Shown piece by piece: positions 10,978 through 21,017 of a DNA stretch of 64,000 nt. The notes under the pieces were generated by a model. It saw only the letters and a list, made by a program, of their open reading frames with translations. It ran no database searches and was not told where the DNA came from. The translations under genes were made by a program, and so were the position numbers. Location of the stretch: positions 159,928,437 through 159,992,436 of the forward strand of contig CM028379.1 in NCBI GenBank assembly GCA_013146195.2. The letters are read 5' to 3'. Numbering within the stretch: position 1 is the stretch's first letter; every line of letters starts with the position of its first letter. Source of the stretch: Codonopsis lanceolata. Its lineage: Eukaryota; Streptophyta; Magnoliopsida; Asterales; Campanulaceae.

Positions 10978-12095
10978 GTGACTGCTCGCTTGATGAAGTA
11001 TACCGAGTTTCCCCTTTTTCGTCTCTGTCAAATTTCTCTTTTAAATATGTAACGGCTGACTTGCGATTTTCTCCTTTATTTTGTGGGTTTGTAATATCAA
11101 GTGCATGGGTGATAATTATATTTTGCCTTGTGTATATTATGCTTCTTGATTCTGATTCATTCTAGTATTTGATGAGGAGTGGACTTTTAAAGTCTGCTCG
11201 TGTTGTTTAAAAAATTATCTACCTCACCTCACCTCACCTCAATGGTGATTTTTTTTTTTATAGCTATTGGTATTTCTGCAAGGATTAGTGTTAGAGTTCT
11301 TGAATGGTTGAATGTCCATGTCATCATGAAGAAAATGACATTTGTTTGAAGTGTATAAATCTAAGTAAAACTTGATTTGAGCTTGTGTGGATATCACAAG
11401 CTCAAGTTTGTAATATCATATCTCTTTTTAATTACTTTGGAGAGATTTTGGTAAAATATTGGAAAATTATCCAATGACAACCAAATTTGCCTAATAGTTC
11501 AGAGATTATTCGGCAATTAATTGGGAATTGATCTACATAGTTGTAAATACACACATATGTATATGCTAAAATCTTCTTCTATCAATTACATAGTAAATAC
11601 ATATACATATAGTATAGGTAAGTTATATAGAGGTAAATTGAGCCAGTCTTTGGTTTCTAATTGGTTTATATATCTGTAGGCCTTCTATTAAAGATGGCTA
11701 GTGTATTAGCGTATTTTTATTTTTTCTCATATCACATTGGTTAATACGAGACATCTCACTAAATATATTGCTTTTTATCATTAAAAAAACAAAAACAAAA
11801 ACAATTAGACAACCTATGTGAGCAAACAAACATTCTAAATATATACTGAGCCTAGTGATGCTCAAGCCCATCCCTTGGGCCTCTGGGCTAAAAAATAGTA
11901 AAAAATAAAAATGGAGTAAAAGTTAGGTTGGTCCACTTTATAAAGTTTCTAATTATTAAGGTATCCTTTTTATTTTAAATTGAAAAAAGTCAATTTTGGG
12001 TATAAAAAAACTGCGATACCCTTAACGAGCAAGAGATGCGTTACGTCAATTTTATATAAATTTTCCTTCATTAGTTAATCCCACATCTTTTTGAA
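10978..12095. other. DDB1 3' flank / intergenic, no gene seen
   Basis: This stretch presumably starts with the DDB1 3' UTR, but no clear polyadenylation signal stands out. A short CTCAC repeat lies at about 11220-11240. The rest is AT-rich with no recognisable ORF or element. Confidence 0.5.
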
Positions 12096-13425
12096 TATAT
12101 CGCGATGCAGAAAATGTTTCTTCTTCAAATAATCTTATATTTATATATCGCGATGCAAGAATAATTATTTATCGTAGTTCACATATAAAGCGTTGTAAAT
12201 TAAATTTAAACAAATAAGTTTTGAACCGCGATTCACAAAAATCAAAGAAGTCAAAAATATTCTTGCCACCGCGATTTCATTTTTTATATATCGCGGTTCA
12301 CATGTTGCATGAAAATATCAAGAGTCATCATTAAAGATATATTTTTGCACCGCAATTCCCTTTTGGATATATTGTGGTGCAAAAAAGGTTCCTTCTTCAA
12401 ATAATCCTATATATTTTTGCACCACGATTCTCTTTTTGTTATATCGTGTTGAGCATATTTATATACCGCGGTGCAAATGTTTTTTATTTTATTTCTTCTT
12501 TCTTAATTCATAACTATCCTTCTTTCTTCCTTACTTGCTTTCAAAACTATGTTTCCAGATCCAAAGCTTTGGCACTACATTATATTTCAAAAATGGTCCA
12601 AAATACAACAAATTTTTGCTTCGTCACAATCTTAATTTGTGTATCAAAATTAATGAACTTGAAGAAGGTTGGATTTTCTTTTGGCTTCCAACCAATTTGA
12701 CGTCGCTTCATATGATTTATTTCCAATTCTAATTGTTTATCATCAAGTTCCTTGTCGTGAACAACGATTGGAATTGACAATAAATGGTATGAAGGGAGCT
12801 TTTGATGTTTTGAAACCCTCGGGCATAAAGATTTAAAGAAGAAGATGGGTTTGTAAGATATATGTATTTGCTTTCTAATAGACATCTTGTTCCTTGAGAT
12901 AAATTATTCTCTGTATTCGGTTGGAATTGGAAATAAAGAGAGTTGTTGTTTCTTGCATCTCGATTCCATTTTTTGCTCAATATAGCGAATCAAAATTTAT
13001 AATAAAGGAAAAGTAAATTCAATAAAAAATTGGTGCACCGCGGTTGACAAATAGTTTTGAACCGCGATATATTCTACATATTTATATATCACAATTTACA
13101 AAAATAAAAAAAGCCAAAAATATTCAAGAGTCTACATGTTCCTTATCGCGGTAGTTTTGAACCGTTGTTTATCGCGGTTCACATATTGCTTAAAAATATC
13201 AAGAGTCCTACATTAAAAACAAATTATAGAAAGCAAACTACCCGACACGTATATCAAGAGCAAAAAATTAATCATGCATATTTTTGCACCGTGATTCCCT
13301 TTTAGATATATTGCGGTGCAAAAAAGGTTCATTTTTCAAATAATCATACATATTTTTGCACCACGATTCCCTTCTTGTTATATCGCTTTGAGCATATTTA
13401 TATATCGCGGTGCATATGTTTTTTT
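12096..13425. repeat. Field of CACCGCGAT / ATCGCGGTG hairpin motifs
   Basis: About fifteen diverged copies of one short word occur in alternating orientation. Examples are near 12101, 12148, 12223, 12267, 12287, 12346, 12417, 12470, 13032, 13058, 13144, 13175, 13285, 13312, 13353 and 13408. Adjacent opposite copies can pair as 12-13-bp stems (TTTGCACCGCGAT with ATCGCGGTGCAAA) around a short CCCTTTT-type loop. Two longer direct copies of the block are seen at 12340-12480 and 13280-13420. Dense short subterminal repeats of this kind are known from CACTA-type transposons, but no CACTA ends were found. Confidence 0.6.
12505..12885 (+). pseudogene. Possible captured gene fragment, copy 1
   Basis: One of two diverged copies of a non-repetitive segment between the hairpin motifs. 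One frame contains INELEEGWIFFWLP; another, further on, reads EQRLELTINGMKGAFDVLKP, which loosely resembles the coiled-coil region of XS/XH-domain (IDN2/FDM, RNA-directed DNA methylation) proteins. The frames do not join and stops interrupt them. The family assignment is a weak inference. Confidence 0.3.
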
Positions 13426-13559
13426 TAGAATATCAAGAGTCAACATTCAAGACAAGTTAAAGAAAACAAACTACCAAACGCGTATATCAAGATCCATAAT
13501 TAAAGAAAAACAACCTTTCTTCTTCCTTTTTTTCGTCCTTAAAAATCTACTTTCATTTC

Positions 13560-13960
13560 TTTTTTCTTTATTCATAACTATCCTTCTTTCTTCTTACTTG
13601 CTTTCAAAACCATGCTTTCAGATCCAAAGCTTTGGCATTACATTCAACATTTATGTTTCAAAAATTGTCCAAAATACAACAAATTTATGTTTCATCACAA
13701 TCTTAATTTATGCATTAGAATTAATGAACTTGAAGAAGGTTGGATTTTCTTTTGGCTTTCAACCCATTTAACGTCCATTCATATGATTTATTTTCAATTC
13801 TAATCGTTATCATCAAGTTCCTTGTCGTGAACCAAAAAGGAACATGATGATAAACAACGGTTGGAATTGACAATAAATCATATGAAGGGAGCAGTTGATG
13901 TTTTGAAACCCACATACAAATTTGAAGAAGAAGATGGGTTTGTAATAGATATGTAATGCT
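13560..13960 (+). pseudogene. Possible captured gene fragment, copy 2
   Basis: Second copy of the segment at 12505-12885. It reads DPKLWHYIQHLCFKNCPKYN, then INELEEGWIFFWL, then in another frame KQRLELTINHMKGAVDVLKP followed by an acidic EEEDG stretch. It has an extra 20-odd bp near 13835 that forms an inverted repeat with the flanking GATGATAA/TTATCATC words. It was presumably duplicated together with the neighbouring hairpin motifs. Confidence 0.3.
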
Positions 13961-14084
13961 TTGTAATAGACATTTTGTTCCTTGAGATAGTTTATTTTAT
14001 GTATTCGGTTAGAATTATAAATAAAGGGAGTTGTTGTTTCTTGCACTTCAATTCCATTTTTTTGTTCAATGTAGCGATTCAAAA

Positions 14085-14086
<2 letters not shown>

Positions 14087-14149
<63 letters not shown>
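14087..14149. repeat. (AT)n tract 1
   Basis: About 63 bp of uninterrupted AT dinucleotides. It is followed by AATGACAATG, the start of the first of two direct repeats. Confidence 0.95.
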
Positions 14150-14150
<1 letters not shown>

Positions 14151-14391
14151 GACAATGATAGATTTCTCCCTCCAAAATCTAATTTTTAAATTATTGACTT
14201 TTGAGTTATCATTTCATTTTTTCTTTCTTCTATCTTCTCTGGTTGTATTTCTCTTTTTCTCTCCCGTCTCATCCCTATTTTTTCTCTCATCACCACCATT
14301 TTCCTCTCTTTTAATTATGTTTAAACATTTTTCTCTTTTTAAACATAAAAAATAGCAACTAAAACAAAAATAATAGTTTTGGAGTCAAGAA

Positions 14392-14394
<3 letters not shown>

Positions 14395-14463
<69 letters not shown>
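14395..14463. repeat. (AT)n tract 2
   Basis: About 69 bp of AT dinucleotides in the same relation to the downstream repeat as tract 1, so the tract was part of the duplicated unit. Confidence 0.95.
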
Positions 14464-14465
<2 letters not shown>

Positions 14466-14700
14466 GACAAGGGTAGATTTCTCCCTCCAAAATCTCACTT
14501 TTAAATTATTGACTTTTGAGTTACCATTTTTCTTTTTCTTTCTCATATCTTCTCTGGTTGTATTTTTCTTTCTCTCTCCTGTCTCCTCCCTATTTTTTCT
14601 CTCATCACCACCATCTCCTCTTTTTTAATTATATTTAAACATTTTTCTCTCTTTAAACATAAAAAAATAGTAACTAAAACAAAAATAATAGTTCTAGAGT

Positions 14701-16600
14701 CGAGATTTCATTATTGTATTCTTGTGTATGTCTTCTATCTTAGACTCGTGCACAAGAAAACGATAAGCACTGATGTTATGTGCATAACCAATGAATATGC
14801 AATCAACGGTTTTTGGTCATACTTTTACCTATTTAGGTAAAGGAACAACAACATTTGCAAGACACCCCCACACTCGCAAGTATTTGTAGGATGGAGCTCT
14901 TCCATGCCACGTCTCGTAAGAGTTTTTGTCAAGCTTCTTGCGGGGTACCTTATTTAAAATGTAATTAGCTGACAGCACAGCTTCTCCCCACATATTCTGT
15001 GGTAGTCCAGAACTTAACAACATGACATTCATCATCTCTTTAAGAGTTCAATTTTTCCGTTCTGCAATGCCATTCTGTTGAGGTGCAGTGGTTTCGTGAA
15101 TTATTCCATGCTTAGCGCAAAATTCAGCAAATGATGATTCATATTCACCTCCACGATCACTTCTTAACATCATACTCTTCTTGTTAAGTTGATTCTCAAC
15201 TTCAGTTTTATAGAGAATAAACTTCTCTATTGCTTCATCTTTACTTTTAAGAAGATACACAAAACAAAATCTTGTGCTATCATCAACAAAAGTTATGAAA
15301 TACTTGTTCCCACCACGTGATTGTGTTGATTTAAAATCACACACATCAGTGTGAATTAATCCAAGTGGTTTACTATTTCTTTCAATAGAATGGAAGAATG
15401 TTCTCGTTAACTTTACTTCTACACAAGTTTCACACTTGTGATTTTTATCAATTTGGAATTTTGGTATGTAATCCATGTTAATTAGTCTACGTAAAGTACC
15501 ATAATTAACATGTCCTAATCTACAATACCACAAATTGGAAGGCTCAAGCAAATAAACAGAAGATTTGTTCTTCTTATTATTATTGCTCTTAGGCTTGACA
15601 ACCATTACAGATAACTTAAACAGCCCATCATTAACATACCCTCTGCCTACAAACATTCCACTTTTAGCCAAAGTCACCATATCAGACTCAAAAACAACAC
15701 GTAAGCCATGCTTCACAAGCAACGATCCGGACACTAAATTCTTCCGAATCTCAGGCACATAGAGCACGTTGTTGAGAGTCAGTTCCTTCCCAGATGTCAT
15801 CTTCAAGACCACTTTCCCTTGACCTTTGATATCAGAGGTGGCATAATTTCTCATATAGAGCTTTTCCCCATTCTCAGCAGCTTCAAAGGTGCTGGACATC
15901 TCCTTGTTGGAGCAGACGTGCCTAGTAGCACCGGTATCAATCCACCACTGATTTGAGTTTGAACCTACCAAATTGACTTCAGAGATCATCGCAACAAGGT
16001 TGATATCTGACACATCTTGAGCGATGCCATCCACAAGATTGGCTTCACGCTCCCTCTTCGGTTTCTTACAAACCGTGGACTTGTGACCTTTGCCTCCACA
16101 GTTGTAGCAGTTTCCAAGAAACTTCTTCTTAGAAACTCCTCCCTTGGGACCTAAGTTTGTCCCTTTTCCAGCTCTAGCAAACTTTCCTTTGCCCTTTGAG
16201 CTTTGACCATGCTCCACGACATTGGCTTTGGCAGCCATATAAGTGACTGTTTTCTTTTCATTGCCTCTGTTGTCTTCTTCTATGTAAAGACGAACAACAA
16301 GTTGTTCAACAGGCATCTCCTTTCGTTTATGCTTGAAGTAACTCTTGAAATCCTTCCAAGCTGGAGGCAATTTTTCAATAATTGCAGCCACCTTGAAGGT
16401 TTCACTAACTTCCATCCCTTCTGTCTCAATTTCAGAGTAAAGCACTTGCAGCTCTTTTACTTAATTATAGACAGATTTAGAATCTGTCATTTTGTAGTCC
16501 AGGAATCTACCACCTATGAACATCTTGGTCCCATTATCCTCGGAGGTGTACTTGTGGTCAAAAGAGTTCCATAGTTCCTTGCCGTTCCTTGTAAGTAAAT
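14701..16600 (-). mobile_element. Decayed Ty1/copia retrotransposon fragment
   Basis: Gag, protease and integrase coding sequence on the - strand, cut off at both ends. No LTR, reverse transcriptase or RNase H is seen. The 3' end (about 14701) abuts the AT-rich duplication and the 5' end (about 16600) abuts a MITE-like hairpin sequence. It is clearly different from the Sirevirus copies further right. Confidence 0.9.
14703..16590 (-). pseudogene. Copia gag-pol pseudogene (Gag, PR, pre-IN, IN)
   Basis: The main open stretch is 16445-15048 (465 codons). In order it shows a Gag region, a CX2CX4HX4C zinc knuckle (CYNCGGKGHKSTVC, about residue 112), the protease motif WWIDTGATRHVC (about 167), the pre-integrase HxxH...CxxC region, and integrase residues in HTDV, SDRGGEY and QQNGIAERKN. 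Gag coding continues upstream of 16445 past an in-frame stop to about 16590. A TGA at 15045-15047 replaces the expected Arg codon after ERKN; CGA to TGA is a typical methyl-CpG deamination. Further stops follow before the frame is lost near 14703. Confidence 0.88.
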
Positions 16601-16609
16601 ATGTGCAAT

Positions 16610-16815
16610 TGTGAAAGGGAGTGGAGAATGCCCGAACAATTGGAAAATGACTTACGTAAAATGAATCAGTAAGTCATTTTCTGGAAAAGAAGCCTTCATT
16701 TTCCGTTGACCCGGAAAACCTTTTACGTTGACTGCATTTTCCTAAGATTATCAAACACCAGAAAATGAAGAAAACGTTTTCCGGAAGTCATTTTCCGTGA
16801 AACAAACGGAGCCTA
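16610..16815. mobile_element. MITE-like inverted-repeat sequence, probably one end missing
   Basis: Many inverted words based on GGAAAATGACTT / AAGTCATTTTCC and GGAAAACGTTTTCC can fold back on each other. The right end reads GTTTCC...ACAAACGGAGCC, similar to the ends of common plant MITEs. A matching left terminus is not visible beside the copia fragment, so no target duplication could be set. Confidence 0.4.
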
Positions 16816-16860
16816 ACATTGGGGATGCTCTTAGAAGATTAGAAAGTGGGTCGTATATAA

Positions 16861-17512
16861 GAGCATCCTCAATGTTGTATATTTTATACAACTTATTAAC
16901 TGGGTCCCACTGCCACCTACACATTTTTCTCTTTTTATCCACTTAAGAATATATTTTCTCATTGTATACTATTTTTAACATATTTTTAAATGGACCCCAC
17001 TGCCATCTCATTAACTTTACACTTTATTATTATTTTTATACTTATCAACAAATAAATTTATTTCACGTTATTTAATATATTTCATATTTAAATATTTTGT
17101 ATAATTAAATAATTAATTTATAAATTACAACATAAATTAATTTAAAAATAATAATTACATTATTATTTTTAACTTTTATAATTTATAATTTAATTAATAA
17201 ATTGTCTATGAAAAAAGGGTTTAAATTTTTTAAAAGCAAAACAAGCCCTCCCACACACACACAACACACCAGCCGGCCCCACCCCCCAAAAAACAATAAA
17301 AATGACTCCTCTGCCGGCCGCCCCACTCCCCCCTCACATAGCCAAAAAGTTGGCTCACTTATCTAGGTAAATAGTAAACTTCTTATTTGAGAAGTTTTTT
17401 TTTTTTCTCTTTTCTAGATGAAGGTATAAGAATTTTTGTACCATTATTAAAAAGTGTATTTTTAATAAGAATTTGGTAAAGAATTATTTATTTTATTACA
17501 ATGGTGATGCTC
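16861..17512. mobile_element. PIF/Harbinger-like (Tourist-type) MITE, 652 bp
   Basis: The left end reads GAGCATCCTCAATG and the reverse complement of the right end reads GAGCATCACCATTG, a conserved plant MITE terminus. It is flanked by TAA at 16858-16860 and 17513-17515, the 3-bp target duplication typical of PIF/Harbinger. The interior is AT-rich non-coding sequence with a CA-rich, C-rich patch near 17250-17340. Just left, at 16818-16832, lies another ATTGGGGATGCTC end in opposite orientation, a likely remnant of a related element. Confidence 0.75.
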
Positions 17513-17515
17513 TAA

Positions 17516-19560
17516 CAACACCAAATTAGGTTGCAATGTTGGAAAAGGGCCGGCCCCCAAATTAGGCGGTAACTTGCTCATATTTGTAGGCCCATTGCGA
17601 TGGATTGCGGTCGAAGTCGGTAACTCTTGGAGTCAATAAATATCCCGAGATAATCGTCAACCGGAAGTCAAGAAAGTTAAGCTACTGTATTTTTTCAAAT
17701 CCAAGAAGCAACGGTCGGAAGTCTATTACGCCTGGCTCTGAATCCTTAATTCCTTCTCTGTTTCCCAATGGAATGCCCCTATCCTTCATCAACGAGACGT
17801 TCGTCTTGGCAAGGGCCGGTGTTGATTTTGAAGTTAGCAAGATCCCCGGGTCAGCTTCCTTTGATTTATCTCCTCCAATCATCCCTGATTTCTTTATTTT
17901 TTTATTTGCAATTTCTTTTTTTTTTGTTGATTGATGATCGGCTGTGATGCTTTTCCACATATATTCATGAATTGCTCGTGCCTCTCTTGATATGTCTCCT
18001 CCGATTACGTGGGCGCCTCTTTTTGTTTGGGGGAAATTTTGTGATTTGCGGGTTTTTAAAATTGACGACCCAGAGGAATCTTGTTATTTGCAGTAAATTT
18101 TGCTTAACAATTCGCGATGATTTTATTAAATTTTTGTATCTAGAAACTTGTTTTTCTGTAATATATAATATACACACTGCAATGGTCTGCGAGTGTTATT
18201 CTCTAATATCCTCTATAACTGGCCACTATAACTCTAACTAGGAAATCTAAAAGCCAAAATCTATAATACGCTCACTATCCAAAAAAAAAAAAAACACACT
18301 TTGAGAGCTGTTTAGTAATATATATTTACTTTCTTATATAACTGGCTAACTGCGCTAGAACTGATTTTGTTTTCATATCACATAACACCGATACACTTGG
18401 AAGAAAAATGGAAATTTGTAGCCTAGATTTTACAATAAGACAATTTTTGGGACTATCTAAAGTGAGATAGACTCTTTTTACGAGAGGGAGTTTGTATTGG
18501 ATGTCTATCCTTCTTAGGGACAAGAGTGATGGAGGGTGGGTTTAGTATTTGCCCAATACTACTGTTTGATGCAATTAAGAGATATAACAGGCACATCCTT
18601 AAGAAAACCATCAAATGAAGAGAAGCTTTTTCTTTATCCCTACAAACATGACGTACTGCAGTTCCTCTCCCCAACCAAAGCTACAAGCAGTAGAGACAAA
18701 ATTATGGATCCAGACTTCATTCGTAGTTCTGATCCTGTCTACAAATAGAGTTATTTGTTCTGTTGGCAACAACAAGAATCTCCAGAATCAATTCTTGAGA
18801 GGAGTGTGAGAGCTCCGTGTCTGACCTATCCTTGCTTGCGGAAGATTTGGTATTGTCTATTGGTCTCTTAAGGTTTAACACCCCCTCTATCTGTATTTTT
18901 GATGTCTTCTAAATGCATTGTCGACAGAAGCTGCCAAGGGGATGACTTTGAAACCTCTATATTTGTCCAATAAGGTGGAATTAAGTCTAGTACGTCTGAA
19001 CCTCTCTATTTGTCCAATAAGTTTGTGGATTTTTGTGGCTGGAATGAGATGATTCTTCAGCTGAGATACAAGTCTGGTGGTTTATATGGAAGAAGAGGAT
19101 TCACAGATCTAGTGATTGCAACTCCATCCTTAACTTCTATGTGATTACGTATGAGTTTGGTTTGATTCTATACTAAGGTGGCCTTAATGCGTCCCTTTCA
19201 CTCTTGTGGTTGTTCATTGAGTAGTTGTGGCTGGTTTTGTCTGTTTTGGTTTTATCTGCATTCGGATAAACCACTTCTTTTCCGTGAGTCGCTCCTTACT
19301 TCCTTTACAACAAGGAAGAAAATTTTAACTTTTGTAACTCAACATTTCCTTGGTAGTTAGCAGTTCAAGCAGTTTTTAGTTAATAAAAAAGAAGAATAAA
19401 TTATGAGTATTTGTTTTTATGTGGAATTGACCCGATGCCTTATCATCAGGGTAAATGGAGGAAGCATCAAAGTAAAGGGTACAATCTATTTGTCAAATAT
19501 CTGCATGGTCTTTGTTGTGAATAAGCCCGTCACAAAAACTAGATGATCAGAGACATTTAT
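17516..19560. other. Unassigned sequence with one unrecognised ORF
   Basis: The only notable coding candidate is a + strand frame at 17605-17934 reading LIPSLFPNGMPLSFINETFV then LARAGVDFEVSKIPG. It could be a single exon (possible donor GTCAGC near 17849), but I recognise no family. From 18240 to 19560 no gene or element could be named, apart from decaying LINE codons near the right end. Confidence 0.35.
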
Positions 19561-19589
19561 AGGATGAGTTAAAGGCTTCAAAAACTAGA

Positions 19590-21017
19590 TGTGATGTAAC
19601 GTGGTGTTTAGGTGGTGATTTTAACGCAGTGATGTTTCTGCATGAACGCTCCGGCTCGCGCGTCTTTTCTAAGAAGATGATGGAGTTCAACGATTTCATT
19701 AATAACATGGAGCTGGTGGACCTCACTTTAGGTGGAGGAGACTTTACTTGGTTCAGGAATGGAGATCGACAACACTTTTCTAGGATTGATAGATTTCTAA
19801 TTTCAGGGGATTGGGATGGGTACTTTAGTGGTGCGACCCGGTCCTGTTTGCCTAGAGTCTCCTCGGATCATGTTCCATTGCTTATTGAATGTGGTGGCTT
19901 TGCCAAAGGGAAATCTCCCTTTCGATTCGAGAATATGTGGTTAAAAGAAGTGGGGATCAAGGATTGGGTGATGAATTGATGGAAGTCTTACATGGTGGTT
20001 GGTGATCCGAGTTTGAAGTTGGCTAGGAAATTGAAGTTATTAAAGGAAGATTTAGAAGTGTGGAACATCAAAATTAAGGCTATTTCGGAGGAGATCAGCA
20101 GGTTGGATGAGAGAGCGGGGGCAGCAGTTGGATGAGGTTGAAGATTCTTACAGGATAGAGCTCAAACAGGAATTAACGCGTTTACTCATCAATGAAGAGA
20201 TTTACTAGAAACAAAAATCATGGGTTAAGTGGCTTAAAGAAGGAGATAGAGACAGCAATTCAAAGTTCGTCCATAGAATGGCTAGCATTCGTGGAGTGGC
20301 GAAGTGAATTCAGAATATACAAATAGACGGGGAAGAGCCGGAAGATATGGGGCGTGATATAGTGAGTTTCTACCAACGGCTTTATGAGGATTGTGGGTCT
20401 TGGAGACCTAATTTGGACGGGGTTACTTTTGGAAGATTTGATGAAACACATTCAGCTTCTTTGGAGTGCCCCTTCACAGAAGAGGAGGTGGTGGCGGAGT
20501 TAAGGCACATGAGTGGCGGTAAAGCCCCCCCGGCACTAATGGCTTCTATATGGCTTTTTTCCAGCATTGTTGGGAGGTGGTTAAGGGGGAAATTATGGAG
20601 GTTTTTCAGTTTTTCTATACCAATATGTATTTTGAAAAGAGCGTTAATGCTTTCAAATGGCTTATTCTGAAAAAGAAAGGCGCGACTGTTTTGAGGGACT
20701 ACAGACCCATTAGTCTAGTTGGGGGGTATTTACAAGTTAATTGCGAGAGTCCTCTCTCAAAGGTTGAAGAAGGTGATTGGTAAGACTTTTTTGGTGTCTC
20801 AACATGCTTTTGTTAAGGATAGACAAATCTAGGATGCATCTCTAATAGCTAATGAGATAGTGGACGACAGATTGAAGAGAGAAGTTCCGGGTTTATTGTG
20901 CAAGTTGGATATGGAGAAAGCGTATGACCATGTTAATTGGGACTTTGTGTTGTATATGATGGATAGAATGGGGTTCAGGGATAAATGGAGGAGGTGGATA
21001 CACTTTTGCATCTGTTG
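19590..21017 (+). mobile_element. LINE fragment, endonuclease plus RT start, 3' truncated
   Basis: An L1-type ORF2 fragment starting in the endonuclease domain and stopping inside RT. The 3' end is replaced abruptly by the satellite array at about 21017, so no poly(A) end or target duplication exists. It differs from the DDB1-intron LINE, which retains only the 3' end. Confidence 0.85.
19600..21015 (+). pseudogene. LINE ORF2 fragment (EN-RT), frameshifted
   Basis: GGDFNAV at about 19610 is the conserved endonuclease motif, followed by GGDFTWFRNG and SRIDRFLISGDW, and SSDHVPL, which carries the catalytic His region. A stop follows at about 19977. RT resumes around 20347 with FTEEEVVAELRHMSGGKAP and, after a frameshift, DYRPISLVGG and LLCKLDMEKAYDHVNW (the D of the first RT catalytic motif) before truncation. 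Several frameshifts and stops make it non-functional. Confidence 0.85.

Larger units (their letters stand above)
14087..14700. repeat. Direct duplication of an (AT)n plus about 240-bp unit
   Basis: 14150-14388 and 14464-14700 are near-identical (TTTCTCCCTCCAAAATCT ... AAACAAAAATAATAGTT). Each is preceded by an (AT)n tract, giving a tandem pair with a period of about 312 bp. The second copy ends exactly where the copia fragment begins. Confidence 0.85.

Noticed and set aside
11740..13425. CACTA transposon ends around the hairpin field
   Set aside because: A CACTA word at about 11759 has no inverted partner and no target duplication.
17605..17934. Named host gene exon
   Set aside because: No family recognised; only one candidate splice site and no downstream exon.
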